Shown here one piece after another: positions 50,326 to 59,023 of a DNA stretch of 64,000 bases. The translations under genes were made by a program, and so were the position numbers. Source of the DNA: an uncultured Trueperaceae bacterium (GTDB lineage: Bacteria; Deinococcota; Deinococci; Deinococcales; Trueperaceae); contig CALCHY010000339.1 of the NCBI GenBank assembly GCA_937907415.1, forward strand, positions 1 to 64,000, read 5' to 3'. Each line of letters begins with the position of its first letter. Position 1 is the first letter of the stretch. The notes beneath the pieces are model-generated. The model was not told the DNA's origin. It was given only the letters and a program-made list of their open reading frames with translations, and did not search any database.

Positions 50326-52149
50326 ATGGTTCCCCTAAGCGACCGTGACCGCGCCTTCACGCTGACTGGCATCCTCCTCGCCATGTTCCTCGCGGCGTTG
50401 GATCAGACCATCGTCGCGACCGCCCTGCCGAAGATCGTCGCCGACCTTGGCGGACTCGAGCGCTACGCTTGGGTGTTCACCGCGTACCTAGTCGGCTCGA
50501 CCGTGCTCGTGCCCATCTACGGCAAGCTCGCTGACATGTTCAGCCGTCGCGCCATAGAGTTGTGGGCCATCAGCGTCTTCCTTGCCGGCTCGTTCCTCAG
50601 CGGTCTCTCCGGCGAGTTCGGCGAACTACCGCTCCTTGGCGATGCCATGAACCAACTCATCGTCTTCAGGGCGCTGCAGGGACTCGGCGCCGCCGGGCTG
50701 TTGGGGTTGGCGTTCATCATCATCGCCGACCTGTTCCCACCGTCCGAGCGCGGCAAGTACCAGGGTTTGACTGGCGGCGTCTTCGGCATCGCTAGCGTGA
50801 TCGGGCCACTGATAGGTGGGCTGCTGACGGATCACGGCGGCGCCATCATCCCCGGCATCGCAGGTTGGCGGTGGGTGTTCTACGTCAACCTGCCTTTCGG
50901 CATCCTCGCGCTCATTTTCGTGATTACACGCATGCCGGCGCTACTGCCGCACGGTGAGAAGGGGCGGCTTGACGCGCTGTCGGTCGTGCTGCTCGTAGGT
51001 GGGTTGGTGCCGCTCGTGCTCGGCCTGCAGCTTGACAAGACGGCGCACCCGTGGGGCGCACCGCTCACGATCGCGCTCCTGGCTGGCGGCGTGGTGCTGA
51101 CGGCGTTGTTCGTGCTGCGCTCCCTGCGTGTGCCCAACCCCGTCCTCGACATGAGGCTGTTCAGCAACAGGGTCTTCAGCACGTCGAACTTCGCCGGTTT
51201 CTTCGTGGGCGCCGCCTTCCTCAGCATCGTGGCGTTCCTGCCGCTGTTCATGGTGAACGTGGTAGGCGTGTCGGCCACGAGCGCCGGCCTTAGCCTCGTG
51301 CCGTTGTCGCTTGGGGTCGTGTTCGGGTCGATAGTTTCTGGGCAGATCGTCTCGCGAGTCGGTCACTACCGCGCGCTGTTGCTCATCGGCGGTTTCATCC
51401 TCCTGGTTGGCGTGTTCCTCCTCTCACGCATGGACTTCGACATCCCCTTCTGGCAGGTTGCCGTTTACATGGCCGTTGCTGGGTTGGGCCTCGGCCCGTC
51501 GCTGCCGCTCCTCACGCTGGCGGTGCAGAATGCCGTCGACGTGCGCAAGGTAGGCCAGGCGACGAGCGCCGTGCAGTTCTTCAGGCAGATAGGCGGGCTG
51601 TTCGGGACGGCGCTGCTCGGGACCGTGCTCACCACTTCGTTGCTTGCGAACATCGCCCTCAACATGCCAGCAGGGCTCGGGTCTCCACCAGCTGCCGTTG
51701 GCGGTAGCGCCGCAGGCGTCAGCTCCGCTGGCACCGCCGCGGTGGCCGCGCAGGTCGACGAGGCGTTCGCCGCCAGGTACAGGAGCCTCTCCGCCGCGAT
51801 CGACGGGGGAGACGACGCTGCGCTAGCCGCGCAACTCACGGCCATGGGGTTGCCGGAGCAGGCGCGCGCCGGCATCACCGCGGCTTACGAACGAGCTAAA
51901 GGCGATCCGCAAGCAACGGCTGCGCTCTTGACCAACCTGAAGTCCGAGCTCGACGCCCAGGCGCAAACCGTGATCGGGGAGGTGACGCTCGGCGTGCGCA
52001 AAGCGTTCGCTTCCGCGGTCACGCGCGTCTACTTCATCGCCATCTTCATCGTCCTCGTGGGTTGGCTCGTCACGTGGTTCATCCCCGAGGTGCCGCTCCG
52101 GAAGACCAACGCCCAGGCTACCGAAGGCGTGTTGACCGGAGGCGATTGA
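50326..52149 (+). CDS. DHA2-family MFS exporter with a large C-terminal external loop
   Basis: 607 aa, 14 helices. FLAALDQTIVATALPKIVADLGG (helix 1 with the Asp of drug:H+ antiporters), motif A YGKLADMFSRR and VIGPLIGGLLTDHGG (antiporter motif C). Residues about 455-565 form a hydrophilic Ala-rich insert before the last helix, as in MdtP/Mdr-type pumps. The promoter region has a small GTAGG-A-CCTAC palindrome (50286-50296). No dedicated regulator is adjacent, although a TetR gene follows 330 bp downstream. Confidence 0.9.
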   Translation: MVPLSDRDRAFTLTGILLAMFLAALDQTIVATALPKIVADLGGLERYAWVFTAYLVGSTVLVPIYGKLADMFSRRAIELWAISVFLAGSFLSGLSGEFGELPLLGDAMNQLIVFRALQGLGAAGLLGLAFIIIADLFPPSERGKYQGLTGGVFGIASVIGPLIGGLLTDHGGAIIPGIAGWRWVFYVNLPFGILALIFVITRMPALLPHGEKGRLDALSVVLLVGGLVPLVLGLQLDKTAHPWGAPLTIALLAGGVVLTALFVLRSLRVPNPVLDMRLFSNRVFSTSNFAGFFVGAAFLSIVAFLPLFMVNVVGVSATSAGLSLVPLSLGVVFGSIVSGQIVSRVGHYRALLLIGGFILLVGVFLLSRMDFDIPFWQVAVYMAVAGLGLGPSLPLLTLAVQNAVDVRKVGQATSAVQFFRQIGGLFGTALLGTVLTTSLLANIALNMPAGLGSPPAAVGGSAAGVSSAGTAAVAAQVDEAFAARYRSLSAAIDGGDDAALAAQLTAMGLPEQARAGITAAYERAKGDPQATAALLTNLKSELDAQAQTVIGEVTLGVRKAFASAVTRVYFIAIFIVLVGWLVTWFIPEVPLRKTNAQATEGVLTGGD

Positions 52150-52158
52150 GGCACGTAG

Positions 52159-52187
52159 TTACGGCCGCAGCGCTAACGGAATAGGAT
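52159..52187 (+). promoter_or_regulatory. Promoter of the small membrane protein, leaderless type
   Basis: TTACGG (52159-52164), 17 bp, TAGGAT (52182-52187), then 6 nt to ATG 52194. Transcription would start at or within a base of the start codon. Confidence 0.6.
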
Positions 52188-52193
52188 CGTGGC

Positions 52194-52400
52194 ATGGATT
52201 CGAAGCCAAGCTCGAGCACCAACACGGGTCGTTACCTGGTGGCCATATTCCTCGCACTGATCGGCGGCATCTTCGGCGTGGCGGCGGCCGCAGGCGCTCC
52301 GTCCGCTACGCGGACTGCCTTCATCGTGATCGCCATCGTCATGATCGCTGCAGCCGGAGCGACATTAGGTGCGGCGTTGACGGCTCGCAAGCGCAGCTGA
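52194..52400 (+). CDS. Small two-helix membrane protein
   Basis: 68 aa, with two hydrophobic helices (residues 14-34 and 42-62) separated by a short loop (APSATR), and a basic end (ARKRS). I do not recognise a family. A well-formed promoter places -10 six nt before the ATG, supporting a real, separately expressed gene. It sits between the MFS exporter and the tetR-ABC operon. It could be a transport accessory, but nothing proves this. Confidence 0.6.
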   Translation: MDSKPSSSTNTGRYLVAIFLALIGGIFGVAAAAGAPSATRTAFIVIAIVMIAAAGATLGAALTARKRS

Positions 52401-52450
52401 CTCCTACCGGGTCTAGGGCCAAAGGCACGGTATCGCCGCTCACAGCTGAC

Positions 52451-52468
52451 TGAGTGAGCGCTCACTTA
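52451..52468 (+). promoter_or_regulatory. TetR operator of the ABC exporter operon
   Basis: TGAGTGAG-CG-CTCACTTA, an 18-bp palindrome with one mismatch and a perfect 14-bp core. It overlaps TATGCT (52467-52472), the likely -10 box lying 6 nt before the tetR GTG at 52479. Confidence 0.78.
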
Positions 52469-52478
52469 TGCTCTCGCG

Positions 52479-53084
52479 GTGACTAGACCTAGACGCGCGC
52501 CGCCTCTCGACCGAGAAGCGCGGCGGCTCAAGATAATCGAACGGGTAACGCCGCTCCTCGCGGCTCGTGGCGCCGCCGTAACGACGCGCGAGCTAGCGGC
52601 AGCGGCGGGGGTGGCGGAGGGCACGCTCTTCTGCGCGTTCGAGGACAAGCACTCTCTGCTCATGGCTGTCATCGGGCACCGGCTCGACCCGCGCCCGCTG
52701 AGGGAGAAGCTCGCGCGCTTCGTCGGTGACGAAACGCTAGACGCGGGCCTCGTCGGCGTAGCCAACGTCGTACTGCCGAGCATCACGGACGTGTACCCGT
52801 TGGTAGTCGCCCTTCACGGCCTCGCAGACCCTGCGCGCGAGAGCCAGGTCCGCGGCCAAGGCGCCATACGTGAGTGGCTAGGCGCGGTTTCCGACGCCGT
52901 GGTTGCCGTCACGACCCCACACGCCGCCGAACTCAGGGTCACGCCAGCGCGCTTCTCCCACATGTTCAGCACTTTGCTCTTCGCCAGCCGCATGCCTCAC
53001 CTCGCGGCCGAGGACCGCGCATCGGCCGAAGATATCGTCAGGTTCTGCCTTTGGGGCGCCCTCAAGTCCCCACAGGAAGGGTGA
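52479..53084 (+). CDS. TetR family repressor of the ABC exporter
   Basis: 201 aa. Helix-turn-helix region: IIERVTPLLAARGAAVTTRELAAAAGVAEGTLFCAFEDKHSLLMAV. The usual aromatic pair of helix 3/4 reads FCAFEDK. The GTG start has no Shine-Dalgarno. The -10 box ends 6 nt upstream and overlaps the operator, so the transcript is probably leaderless and self-repressed. Followed 8 bp later by the exporter genes, whose expression it should control in response to a drug-like ligand. Confidence 0.88.
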   Translation: MTRPRRAPPLDREARRLKIIERVTPLLAARGAAVTTRELAAAAGVAEGTLFCAFEDKHSLLMAVIGHRLDPRPLREKLARFVGDETLDAGLVGVANVVLPSITDVYPLVVALHGLADPARESQVRGQGAIREWLGAVSDAVVAVTTPHAAELRVTPARFSHMFSTLLFASRMPHLAAEDRASAEDIVRFCLWGALKSPQEG

Positions 53085-53092
53085 TCTAGAAG

Positions 53093-54823
53093 ATGTTGTT
53101 GAGAATCATCATGCGGTACATGAAGCCGTACTACCGCCCCTTCTGGTTCATCGTCGGCCTGCAGTTCGTGGCTACGATCGCGACCCTGCTGCTGCCGAGC
53201 ATCAACGCCGCCATCATCGACAAGGGCATCGTGCTTGGCGACACGAACTACATCTTGAAGCAAGGCGCGATCATGCTCGGCGTGTCCCTGTTGCAGGTGG
53301 CGGCCACCATCGTCGCCGTCTACCTCTCCGCTCGCACCTCGATGGGCTTCGGGCGCGACCTCCGTTCAGGCGTCTTCAAGCACGTAGGCGAGTTCTCCGC
53401 TCGCGAACTGAGCCAGTTCGGTGCGCCGTCGCTCCTCACGCGTACGACTAACGACGTGCTGCAAGTGCAGACCCTGCTCTTCATGAGCTTCGCGATGCTC
53501 GTCACCGCCCCGATAATGATGGTCGGCGGCGTGATCATGGCCATGCGCCAGGACCTTGGGCTCTCGTGGCTCGTAGCCGTCGCCGTGCCCGTGCTCGTCG
53601 CGGCCGTCGGGTTGGTGCTGCTGCGCATGGTGCCAGGCTTCCAGAAGATGCAGAAGCGCATCGACAGGGTCAACCAGGTGCTGCGCGAGCAGATCGGCGG
53701 CATCCGGGTAGTGCGCGCGTTCGTTCGCGAACCTTTCGAGGAGCAGCGCTTCGACGCGGCCAACAAGGAGTTGACCGACGTAACGCTCTACGTTGGTCGC
53801 TGGATGGCCGTGCTGTTTCCCCTCGTCATGCTCGTTCTCAACGCCTCCACCGTCGCGGTGCTGTGGTTCGGTGGCATGCGCGTAGACGCCGGGCTGATGG
53901 AGATCGGGTCGATGACCGCCTACCTCAGCTACCTGCTCCAGATCCTCATGGCGCTGCTGATGTCGACCATGCTGCTGATGCTCCTGCCGCGTGCCTCGGT
54001 CTCGGCCGGGCGCATCGGCGAGGTGCTGGGCGCGACGCCGAGCGTGGCGGCGCCACTCGGCGGAGGCTTAGTCCCTACCGGTCGCACGGGCACCGTCGAG
54101 TTCCGTGACGTTAGCTACAGCTATCCAGGCGCAACCCACCCGGTGCTGGCCAACGTCAGCTTCAGCGTGGCGCCGGGCGAGACGGTCGCCGTGATCGGTT
54201 CGACTGGGGCAGGCAAGACGACCCTGATCAGCCTCATCCCGCGCCTGTTCGACGTCACAAGTGGCGCCGTGCTCGTCGACGGCATCGACGTGCGCGAGTA
54301 CGAGCCAGACGCGCTCTGGGAGCGCATCGGCCTCGTGCCCCAGAAGGCGTACTTGTTCACGGGCACGGTGGCGAGCAACCTGCGCTACGGCGACCCTGAG
54401 GCAACCGACGCGGACTTGTGGCACGCCCTCGATATCGCGCAGGCGACCGGTTTCGTCAGCGCCATGCCGGAGGGCCTCGAATCGCCCATCGCGCAGGGCG
54501 GCACCAACGTCTCAGGCGGGCAGCGCCAGCGCCTAGCGATCGCGCGGGCGCTAGTAAGGCGTCCCGTCGTCTACGTCTTCGACGACTCTTTCTCGGCGCT
54601 CGACGTGGCGACCGATATGCGCCTCAGGCGTGCCCTCGCCCCAGCAACGCGTGACGCCGCCGTGCTCATCGTGGCGCAACGCGTGGCGACCATCCAGGAA
54701 GCCGACCGCATCGTCGTCCTCGACGACGGCAAGGTGGTCGGGATGGGTACCCACGACGAGTTGTTGAGGAGCTCGCCGACTTATCAGGAGATCGTCGAAT
54801 CCCAGGCGCAGGTGGCGGCATGA
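53093..54823 (+). CDS. Heterodimeric ABC exporter, subunit with degenerate catalytic site
   Basis: 576 aa: six membrane helices (residues about 15-310), then an ATPase domain. Walker A is GSTGAGKTT and the signature NVSGGQRQR is intact, but Walker B reads VFDDSFSALD (Asp where the catalytic Glu should be) and the H-loop is VAQR (Gln for His). These changes mark the non-hydrolytic site of asymmetric exporters such as BmrCD or TM287/288. Its own signature still serves the partner's active site. The stop overlaps the partner's ATG (ATGA). Confidence 0.93.
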   Translation: MLLRIIMRYMKPYYRPFWFIVGLQFVATIATLLLPSINAAIIDKGIVLGDTNYILKQGAIMLGVSLLQVAATIVAVYLSARTSMGFGRDLRSGVFKHVGEFSARELSQFGAPSLLTRTTNDVLQVQTLLFMSFAMLVTAPIMMVGGVIMAMRQDLGLSWLVAVAVPVLVAAVGLVLLRMVPGFQKMQKRIDRVNQVLREQIGGIRVVRAFVREPFEEQRFDAANKELTDVTLYVGRWMAVLFPLVMLVLNASTVAVLWFGGMRVDAGLMEIGSMTAYLSYLLQILMALLMSTMLLMLLPRASVSAGRIGEVLGATPSVAAPLGGGLVPTGRTGTVEFRDVSYSYPGATHPVLANVSFSVAPGETVAVIGSTGAGKTTLISLIPRLFDVTSGAVLVDGIDVREYEPDALWERIGLVPQKAYLFTGTVASNLRYGDPEATDADLWHALDIAQATGFVSAMPEGLESPIAQGGTNVSGGQRQRLAIARALVRRPVVYVFDDSFSALDVATDMRLRRALAPATRDAAVLIVAQRVATIQEADRIVVLDDGKVVGMGTHDELLRSSPTYQEIVESQAQVAA

Positions 54824-56826
54824 GCCGGCGCACTGCGGCCGCGGCGTCAGCCGAAGCCGCGGCGACCACCCCGAAGTCCGGCCGCACCATGAAGTCAACC
54901 GAGCGCGTCACCGGCGGAGGCATGTTCGGGCGTAGCGGCGGAGTAGGGCAGAAGGCGAACAGCTTCGGCCCGTCGCTGCGGCGACTGCTCTCGCACCTGG
55001 CGCCCCACAGGCTGAAGGTCGGCCTGCTGGTCGCCGCCGCCGTCGTGTCGGTCGCTCTCGCCTCGCTCGGCCCCCGCATCCTCGGCCGCGCAACCGACCT
55101 CATCTTCGGCGGCGTGATCGGCAAGATGTTCCCGGCAGGCATGACCAAGGAGCAGGCCATCGCGGTCACGCGCGCCGCCGGGCAGAACAAGGTCGCCGAA
55201 CTGTTGAGCGGCATCGACCTCGTGCCGGGGCATGGCGTCGACTTCACGGCGGTCGGTCAGGTCCTGCTCATCGTGATGGGCATCTACGTGCTCTCTTCGC
55301 TGCTGCAGTTCGTGCAGGGCTACTTGCTCAACGACGTCGTGAACGCCACCGTCTTCGGCTTCCGGCGCTCGATAGAGGAGAAGCTGAACCGCTTGCCGTT
55401 GCGCTACTTCGACGCCCAGCCCCGCGGCGAACTCCTCAGCCGCGTCACCAACGACATCGACAACGTCTCACAGAGCCTGCAACAGACGATGAGCCAGTTC
55501 CTCACCGCGACCTTGACGGTGGTGTTCATGCTCGTGATGATGCTGACCATCTCGCCAGTGCTCACGCTCGTGGCGCTGCTCAGCATCCCGCTCACCATGG
55601 TCGTCGCCATCCTCGTCATGAGCCGCAGCGGCAAGCAGTTCACGCAGCAGTGGCGGCGCACCGGCACCCTGAACTCCGCCATCGAGGAGGCGTACACGGG
55701 GCACGCGCTCGTCAAGGTGTTCGGGCGCCAGCAGGAAGTCCAGAAGGTCTTCGAGGTCGAGAACGACGCCGTCTACGACGCGAGCTTCAGGGCGCAGTTC
55801 CTCTCCGGCCTGATCATGCCCGCCGCTAGCTTCATCGGTAACCTCAACTACGCGGCCGTTGCCGTGATAGGCGGCCTGCGCGTCGCTAGCGGCATCCTTA
55901 GCCTCGGCGAGATCCAGGCGTTCATCCAGTACTCGCGGCAGTTCACGCAACCCGTCACGCAGATAGCATCGATGATCAACATGCTGCAGTCTGGCGTGGC
56001 TTCCGCCGAACGCGTCTTCGAGCTCCTCGACGCGGTGGAGGAGAGCCCAGAAGTCGTTGGCCAGCGCCTCACCGGCGAGGTCGCTGGGCGCGTGACGTTC
56101 GAGAACGTCTCCTTCCGCTACGAGGATGACCGCCCGCTCATCGAGGACCTCTCGCTCACGGCCGAGCCGGGGCGCACGGTCGCCATCGTCGGACCGACCG
56201 GGGCGGGGAAGACGACCCTCGTCAACCTCCTCATGCGCTTCTACGAGCTTGACGCCGGCAGGATCACGCTCGATGGCGTAGACATCGCGGCCATGAGCCG
56301 CGCCGAGCTGCGCACGAACATCGGCATGGTCCTGCAGGACACCTGGCTGTTCAAGGGCACCATCCGCGACAACATCGCGTACGGGCGCCCTGACGCCAGC
56401 GAGGAAGAGATCATGGGCGCCGCGCGCGCGGCCTTCGTCGACCGCTTCGTGCACAGTCTGCCGGACGGTTACGACACCGTGATCGACGACGAGGGCAGCA
56501 ACGTTAGCGCTGGCGAGAAGCAACTCATCACCATCGCGCGCGCCTTCCTCGCCGACCCGGCCCTGCTCATCCTCGACGAGGCCACTAGCTCCGTCGATAC
56601 CCGCACGGAGTTGCTACTGCAGCAGGCCATGATCGCGCTGCGCGGTAACCGCACGTCGTTCGTGATCGCGCACCGCCTCTCGACCATCGTCGGGGCGGAT
56701 ACCATCCTCGTCATGGAGGAGGGGCGCATCGTCGAGCGCGGCTCGCACGAGGAACTACTGCAACGCGGCGGTAGCTACGCCGACCTATACCGCTCGCAGT
56801 TCGAGGGGGCCGAGCAGGCCGCCTGA
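54820..56826 (+). CDS. Heterodimeric ABC exporter, catalytically complete subunit
   Basis: 668 aa with an 80-residue Ala/Ser/Thr-rich N-terminal extension before helix 1, longer than usual. It has six helices, then Walker A GPTGAGKTT, Walker B LLILDEATSSVD with catalytic Glu, and H-loop IAHRLSTI. Its signature is degenerate (NVSAGEKQL), as expected for the half that faces the dead site of the partner. The two chains therefore make one active and one degenerate ATP site. Likely substrates are drugs, lipids or peptides. Controlled by the upstream TetR. Confidence 0.93.
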   Translation: MSRRTAAAASAEAAATTPKSGRTMKSTERVTGGGMFGRSGGVGQKANSFGPSLRRLLSHLAPHRLKVGLLVAAAVVSVALASLGPRILGRATDLIFGGVIGKMFPAGMTKEQAIAVTRAAGQNKVAELLSGIDLVPGHGVDFTAVGQVLLIVMGIYVLSSLLQFVQGYLLNDVVNATVFGFRRSIEEKLNRLPLRYFDAQPRGELLSRVTNDIDNVSQSLQQTMSQFLTATLTVVFMLVMMLTISPVLTLVALLSIPLTMVVAILVMSRSGKQFTQQWRRTGTLNSAIEEAYTGHALVKVFGRQQEVQKVFEVENDAVYDASFRAQFLSGLIMPAASFIGNLNYAAVAVIGGLRVASGILSLGEIQAFIQYSRQFTQPVTQIASMINMLQSGVASAERVFELLDAVEESPEVVGQRLTGEVAGRVTFENVSFRYEDDRPLIEDLSLTAEPGRTVAIVGPTGAGKTTLVNLLMRFYELDAGRITLDGVDIAAMSRAELRTNIGMVLQDTWLFKGTIRDNIAYGRPDASEEEIMGAARAAFVDRFVHSLPDGYDTVIDDEGSNVSAGEKQLITIARAFLADPALLILDEATSSVDTRTELLLQQAMIALRGNRTSFVIAHRLSTIVGADTILVMEEGRIVERGSHEELLQRGGSYADLYRSQFEGAEQAA

Positions 56827-56889
56827 GCGAGTCGAGGCGCTACCCATGGGTCGACGTCGTGCCGTGCGGCCTGCTCGTCGTGGGCGCGC

Positions 56890-57114
56890 CTAGCGCCAGT
56901 AGTTGTTGGCCGCCGCCACCGTCTGGAAGTTGAGGGCGATGACCTGCGAAGCCATCGTCAGGCTATCCGCGTCGTTCGCGTAGGCGGGGCGCAACCGGTC
57001 GCGCGCTTCGGCTGACGGTTGCGTGTACTTCACGCCCATGCGCGCCATCTTGATGGCCAGCTCGAAGCCGCTTTGCGCGTCCGGCGTCATGAGGGTCGTG
57101 AGCCAGGATTCCAT
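56890..57114 (-). CDS. Hexameric tyrosine-coordinated heme protein (HTHP)
   Basis: 74 aa, two helices. The pattern WLTTLMTPDAQSGFELAIKMARMGVKYTQPSAEARDRLRPAYANDADSLTMASQVIALNFQTVAAANNYWR matches, from memory, the HTHP family described from Silicibacter pomeroyi, in which six chains each bind heme through a Tyr. The Tyr in LRPAYANDA is the probable ligand. The family shows peroxidase- and catalase-like activity in vitro; its physiological role is unknown. AGGAGG lies upstream of ATG 57114. No obvious operon partner. Confidence 0.78.
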   Translation of the reverse strand: MESWLTTLMTPDAQSGFELAIKMARMGVKYTQPSAEARDRLRPAYANDADSLTMASQVIALNFQTVAAANNYWR

Positions 57115-57206
57115 GAGTCAACCTCCTGAGGCAAGAGCACACGAAATGTGCCTTGCCTCACCGTACACCCGGTTGCGCCGTGCGCAACGGGCGAGTGTTA
57201 CCTAGG

Positions 57207-58007
57207 TCAGCTCAACAGGTCGTGGTACGGCGCCCAGTCTGGCTCGTTATGGAAAGTCCACTGGTAGTAATCGCGCCCGACCAACTCGGTTGCCGCGGCC
57301 TCGTCGACCAGCACATGACAGTGAGGGTGGAGCTGCAAGGCCGTCGCGCTGACCATGGACGTGATCGGTCCCTCGGTGGCCGTCGCGAGGATGTTGGCCT
57401 TGTGTGCGCCAGTAACGACCATGATCACCTCGCGGGCCTCGAGGATGGTCCCAACGCCCATGGTGAGGGCGCGCGGCGGAACCTTCTCCGGGTCGCCTCC
57501 GAACATGCCGGCGTTCTGCTGCCGCGTTTGCGGGGCGAGCGCCTTCTCGCGCGTGCGTGACATGAGGGAGGAGAGCGGCTCGTTGAAGCCTATGTGCCCA
57601 GAGTTCCCGAGACCTAGCAGCTGCAGGTCGATGCCGCCGACGGCGCGGATGCGTTGCTCGTAACTAGCGGCCTCCGCGGCTAGGTCGGCGGCGACGCCGT
57701 TCGGGAGGTGCGTGTGCTCTTCGCGCAAGTTGACGCGAGAGAAGAGCTTCTCCTCCATGTAGTGGTGGTACGAGCGCTCGTCATCGGCGCCCAAACCGAC
57801 GTACTCGTCAAGATTGAAGGTGTGAGCGCGAGAGAAGTCTAGCTGCTCTGCCCGAGCAAGCCCGACCAGGCTCTCATAGATGCCTTCCATGGTGCGACCG
57901 GTCGCGCAACCGAGGACGAGGTCAGGCTTGGCCTTCAACCGATCGGCGACGAGGCGTGCGGCCAGGCGCTCAGCGTGAGCGGCAGTAGGTAGGATCAGGA
58001 TCTCCAT
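57207..58007 (-). CDS. nagB: Glucosamine-6-phosphate deaminase
   Basis: 266 aa, normal NagB length. LDEYVGL (catalytic Asp72 region), the phosphate loop GCATGRTMEGIY, and GLGNSGHIGFNEPLSSLMSRTREKAL hold the active site. The His and Glu of the GHIxFNEP motif are kept, but the position of E. coli Asp141 is Ser (NSGH; other species have Asn). It converts glucosamine-6-P to fructose-6-P and ammonia. ATG 58007 has TAGGCT ending 6 nt upstream, a leaderless pattern. No nagA or PTS gene is nearby. Confidence 0.91.
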   Translation of the reverse strand: MEILILPTAAHAERLAARLVADRLKAKPDLVLGCATGRTMEGIYESLVGLARAEQLDFSRAHTFNLDEYVGLGADDERSYHHYMEEKLFSRVNLREEHTHLPNGVAADLAAEAASYEQRIRAVGGIDLQLLGLGNSGHIGFNEPLSSLMSRTREKALAPQTRQQNAGMFGGDPEKVPPRALTMGVGTILEAREVIMVVTGAHKANILATATEGPITSMVSATALQLHPHCHVLVDEAAATELVGRDYYQWTFHNEPDWAPYHDLLS

Positions 58008-58085
58008 GCCACCAGCCTAGCTAATCCGGACGGCATGTGGCCGCCCGCGCCAACTACGCTCGCAGGCCGCGCACGCGGCTCGGCG

Positions 58086-58334
58086 TCAACGGATGAGCAA
58101 CCCTCCCGACTTGTCAGGCGCGTCCTCGATCGTCTTGACGAGCTTGCGCCCCTGAGCCAAGGCGGCGCGGCAGTCGGCCTCGGAGCGCGAACTGAGCGCC
58201 TCGCGCACCGCCTGCTCCAAGCTGAACAGCTCGATCTCGAAGACATCGGCCAAGCGCTTCGTGTCGGCCAGGGAGCGCGCATCTTGGAGGAGGTTCTTGA
58301 TCTGCGCCTCCAGGTAGAAAGGTGTATGCGCCAT
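58086..58334 (-). CDS. Small helical hypothetical protein
   Basis: 82 aa from ATG 58334; an upstream GTG at 58352 is possible. Predominantly helical and charged (MAHTPFYLEAQIKNLLQDARSLADTKRLADVF, IELFSLEQAVREAL), without membrane segments. I do not recognise a family. It lies 53 bp after the HD-domain gene on the same strand and is probably co-transcribed with it. No function is proposed. Confidence 0.6.
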   Translation of the reverse strand: MAHTPFYLEAQIKNLLQDARSLADTKRLADVFEIELFSLEQAVREALSSRSEADCRAALAQGRKLVKTIEDAPDKSGGLLIR

Positions 58335-58387
58335 GTGAATAGTCTGCGACACCGAGCGTCTCGGGTTTCTTACACGCTCGTTCGCGG

Positions 58388-58999
58388 CTACGGCCGTGCG
58401 CGCTCGGCGTCGTAGTCCCTCTTGATGGCGGCGTAGAGCCGCTTGGCGATGTCGCTGTCGAGCCGCTGCTCTGCGCTGAGGAAGAACTCGTCGAGGTGCA
58501 GGTGGCCGCCGCTTGACGGCACGTACCGCTCAGGGTCGTAGCGTGCGCCGCGTTCATAACGCAGCGCCTCGAGGCACATGTCGATCAGGTTCATGTCGCG
58601 CACGAAGCGGGCGGCTTCGTCTGACCTATCCTCGTACGCTTGCCACAGCTCGCGCAGCGCGCCTTGGCCCTCTGGGAGTAGTTCTTGAATCGCCTCACGC
58701 TCGAGCCTGGCCTTTTCTACTTCCGCCACGCGGCGGTCCGCCTCCGTGGCGCGCGCTATGAAGTCGCCCGTCTTGGCCTCCGCGACGTCGTGCACGACAG
58801 CGATGGCAACCGCGCGCGCCACGTCCACGGCGGCGTCTTGGCCGAACATCAAGCACAGGTACGCCGTTCCCCACGAGTGCGCTGCCACGGTCTCTGGCCG
58901 GCTCACTCCGTGCATCACCCACCCGCCGCGTGGTTCGTCCTTCAGCTCGTAAGCGGCGTACGCGAGGGCGAGTCTGCTGGTTAGGTTGGAGCTCGGCAT
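58388..58999 (-). CDS. HD-domain phosphohydrolase (5'-deoxynucleotidase/YfbR-like)
   Basis: 203 aa. RPETVAAHSWGTAYLCLMF supplies the first His, AIAVVHDVAEAKTGDF the HD pair and MNLIDMCLEALRYERG the last Asp of the metal site. The arrangement resembles YfbR and human HDDC2, which dephosphorylate deoxynucleoside 5'-monophosphates. ATG 58999 is the only start in good context. It may serve nucleotide-pool control, with no informative neighbours except the small helical protein. Confidence 0.87.
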   Translation of the reverse strand: MPSSNLTSRLALAYAAYELKDEPRGGWVMHGVSRPETVAAHSWGTAYLCLMFGQDAAVDVARAVAIAVVHDVAEAKTGDFIARATEADRRVAEVEKARLEREAIQELLPEGQGALRELWQAYEDRSDEAARFVRDMNLIDMCLEALRYERGARYDPERYVPSSGGHLHLDEFFLSAEQRLDSDIAKRLYAAIKRDYDAERARP

Positions 59000-59023
59000 C
59001 GGTGTCAGGCAGCCTACAGCAAG

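Noticed and set aside
55468..56523. 351-codon open frame on the minus strand opposite the second ABC exporter
   Set aside because: Codon-shadow of a high-GC gene: Val/Asp/Glu/Arg-rich, no domain, while the plus strand carries a complete exporter.
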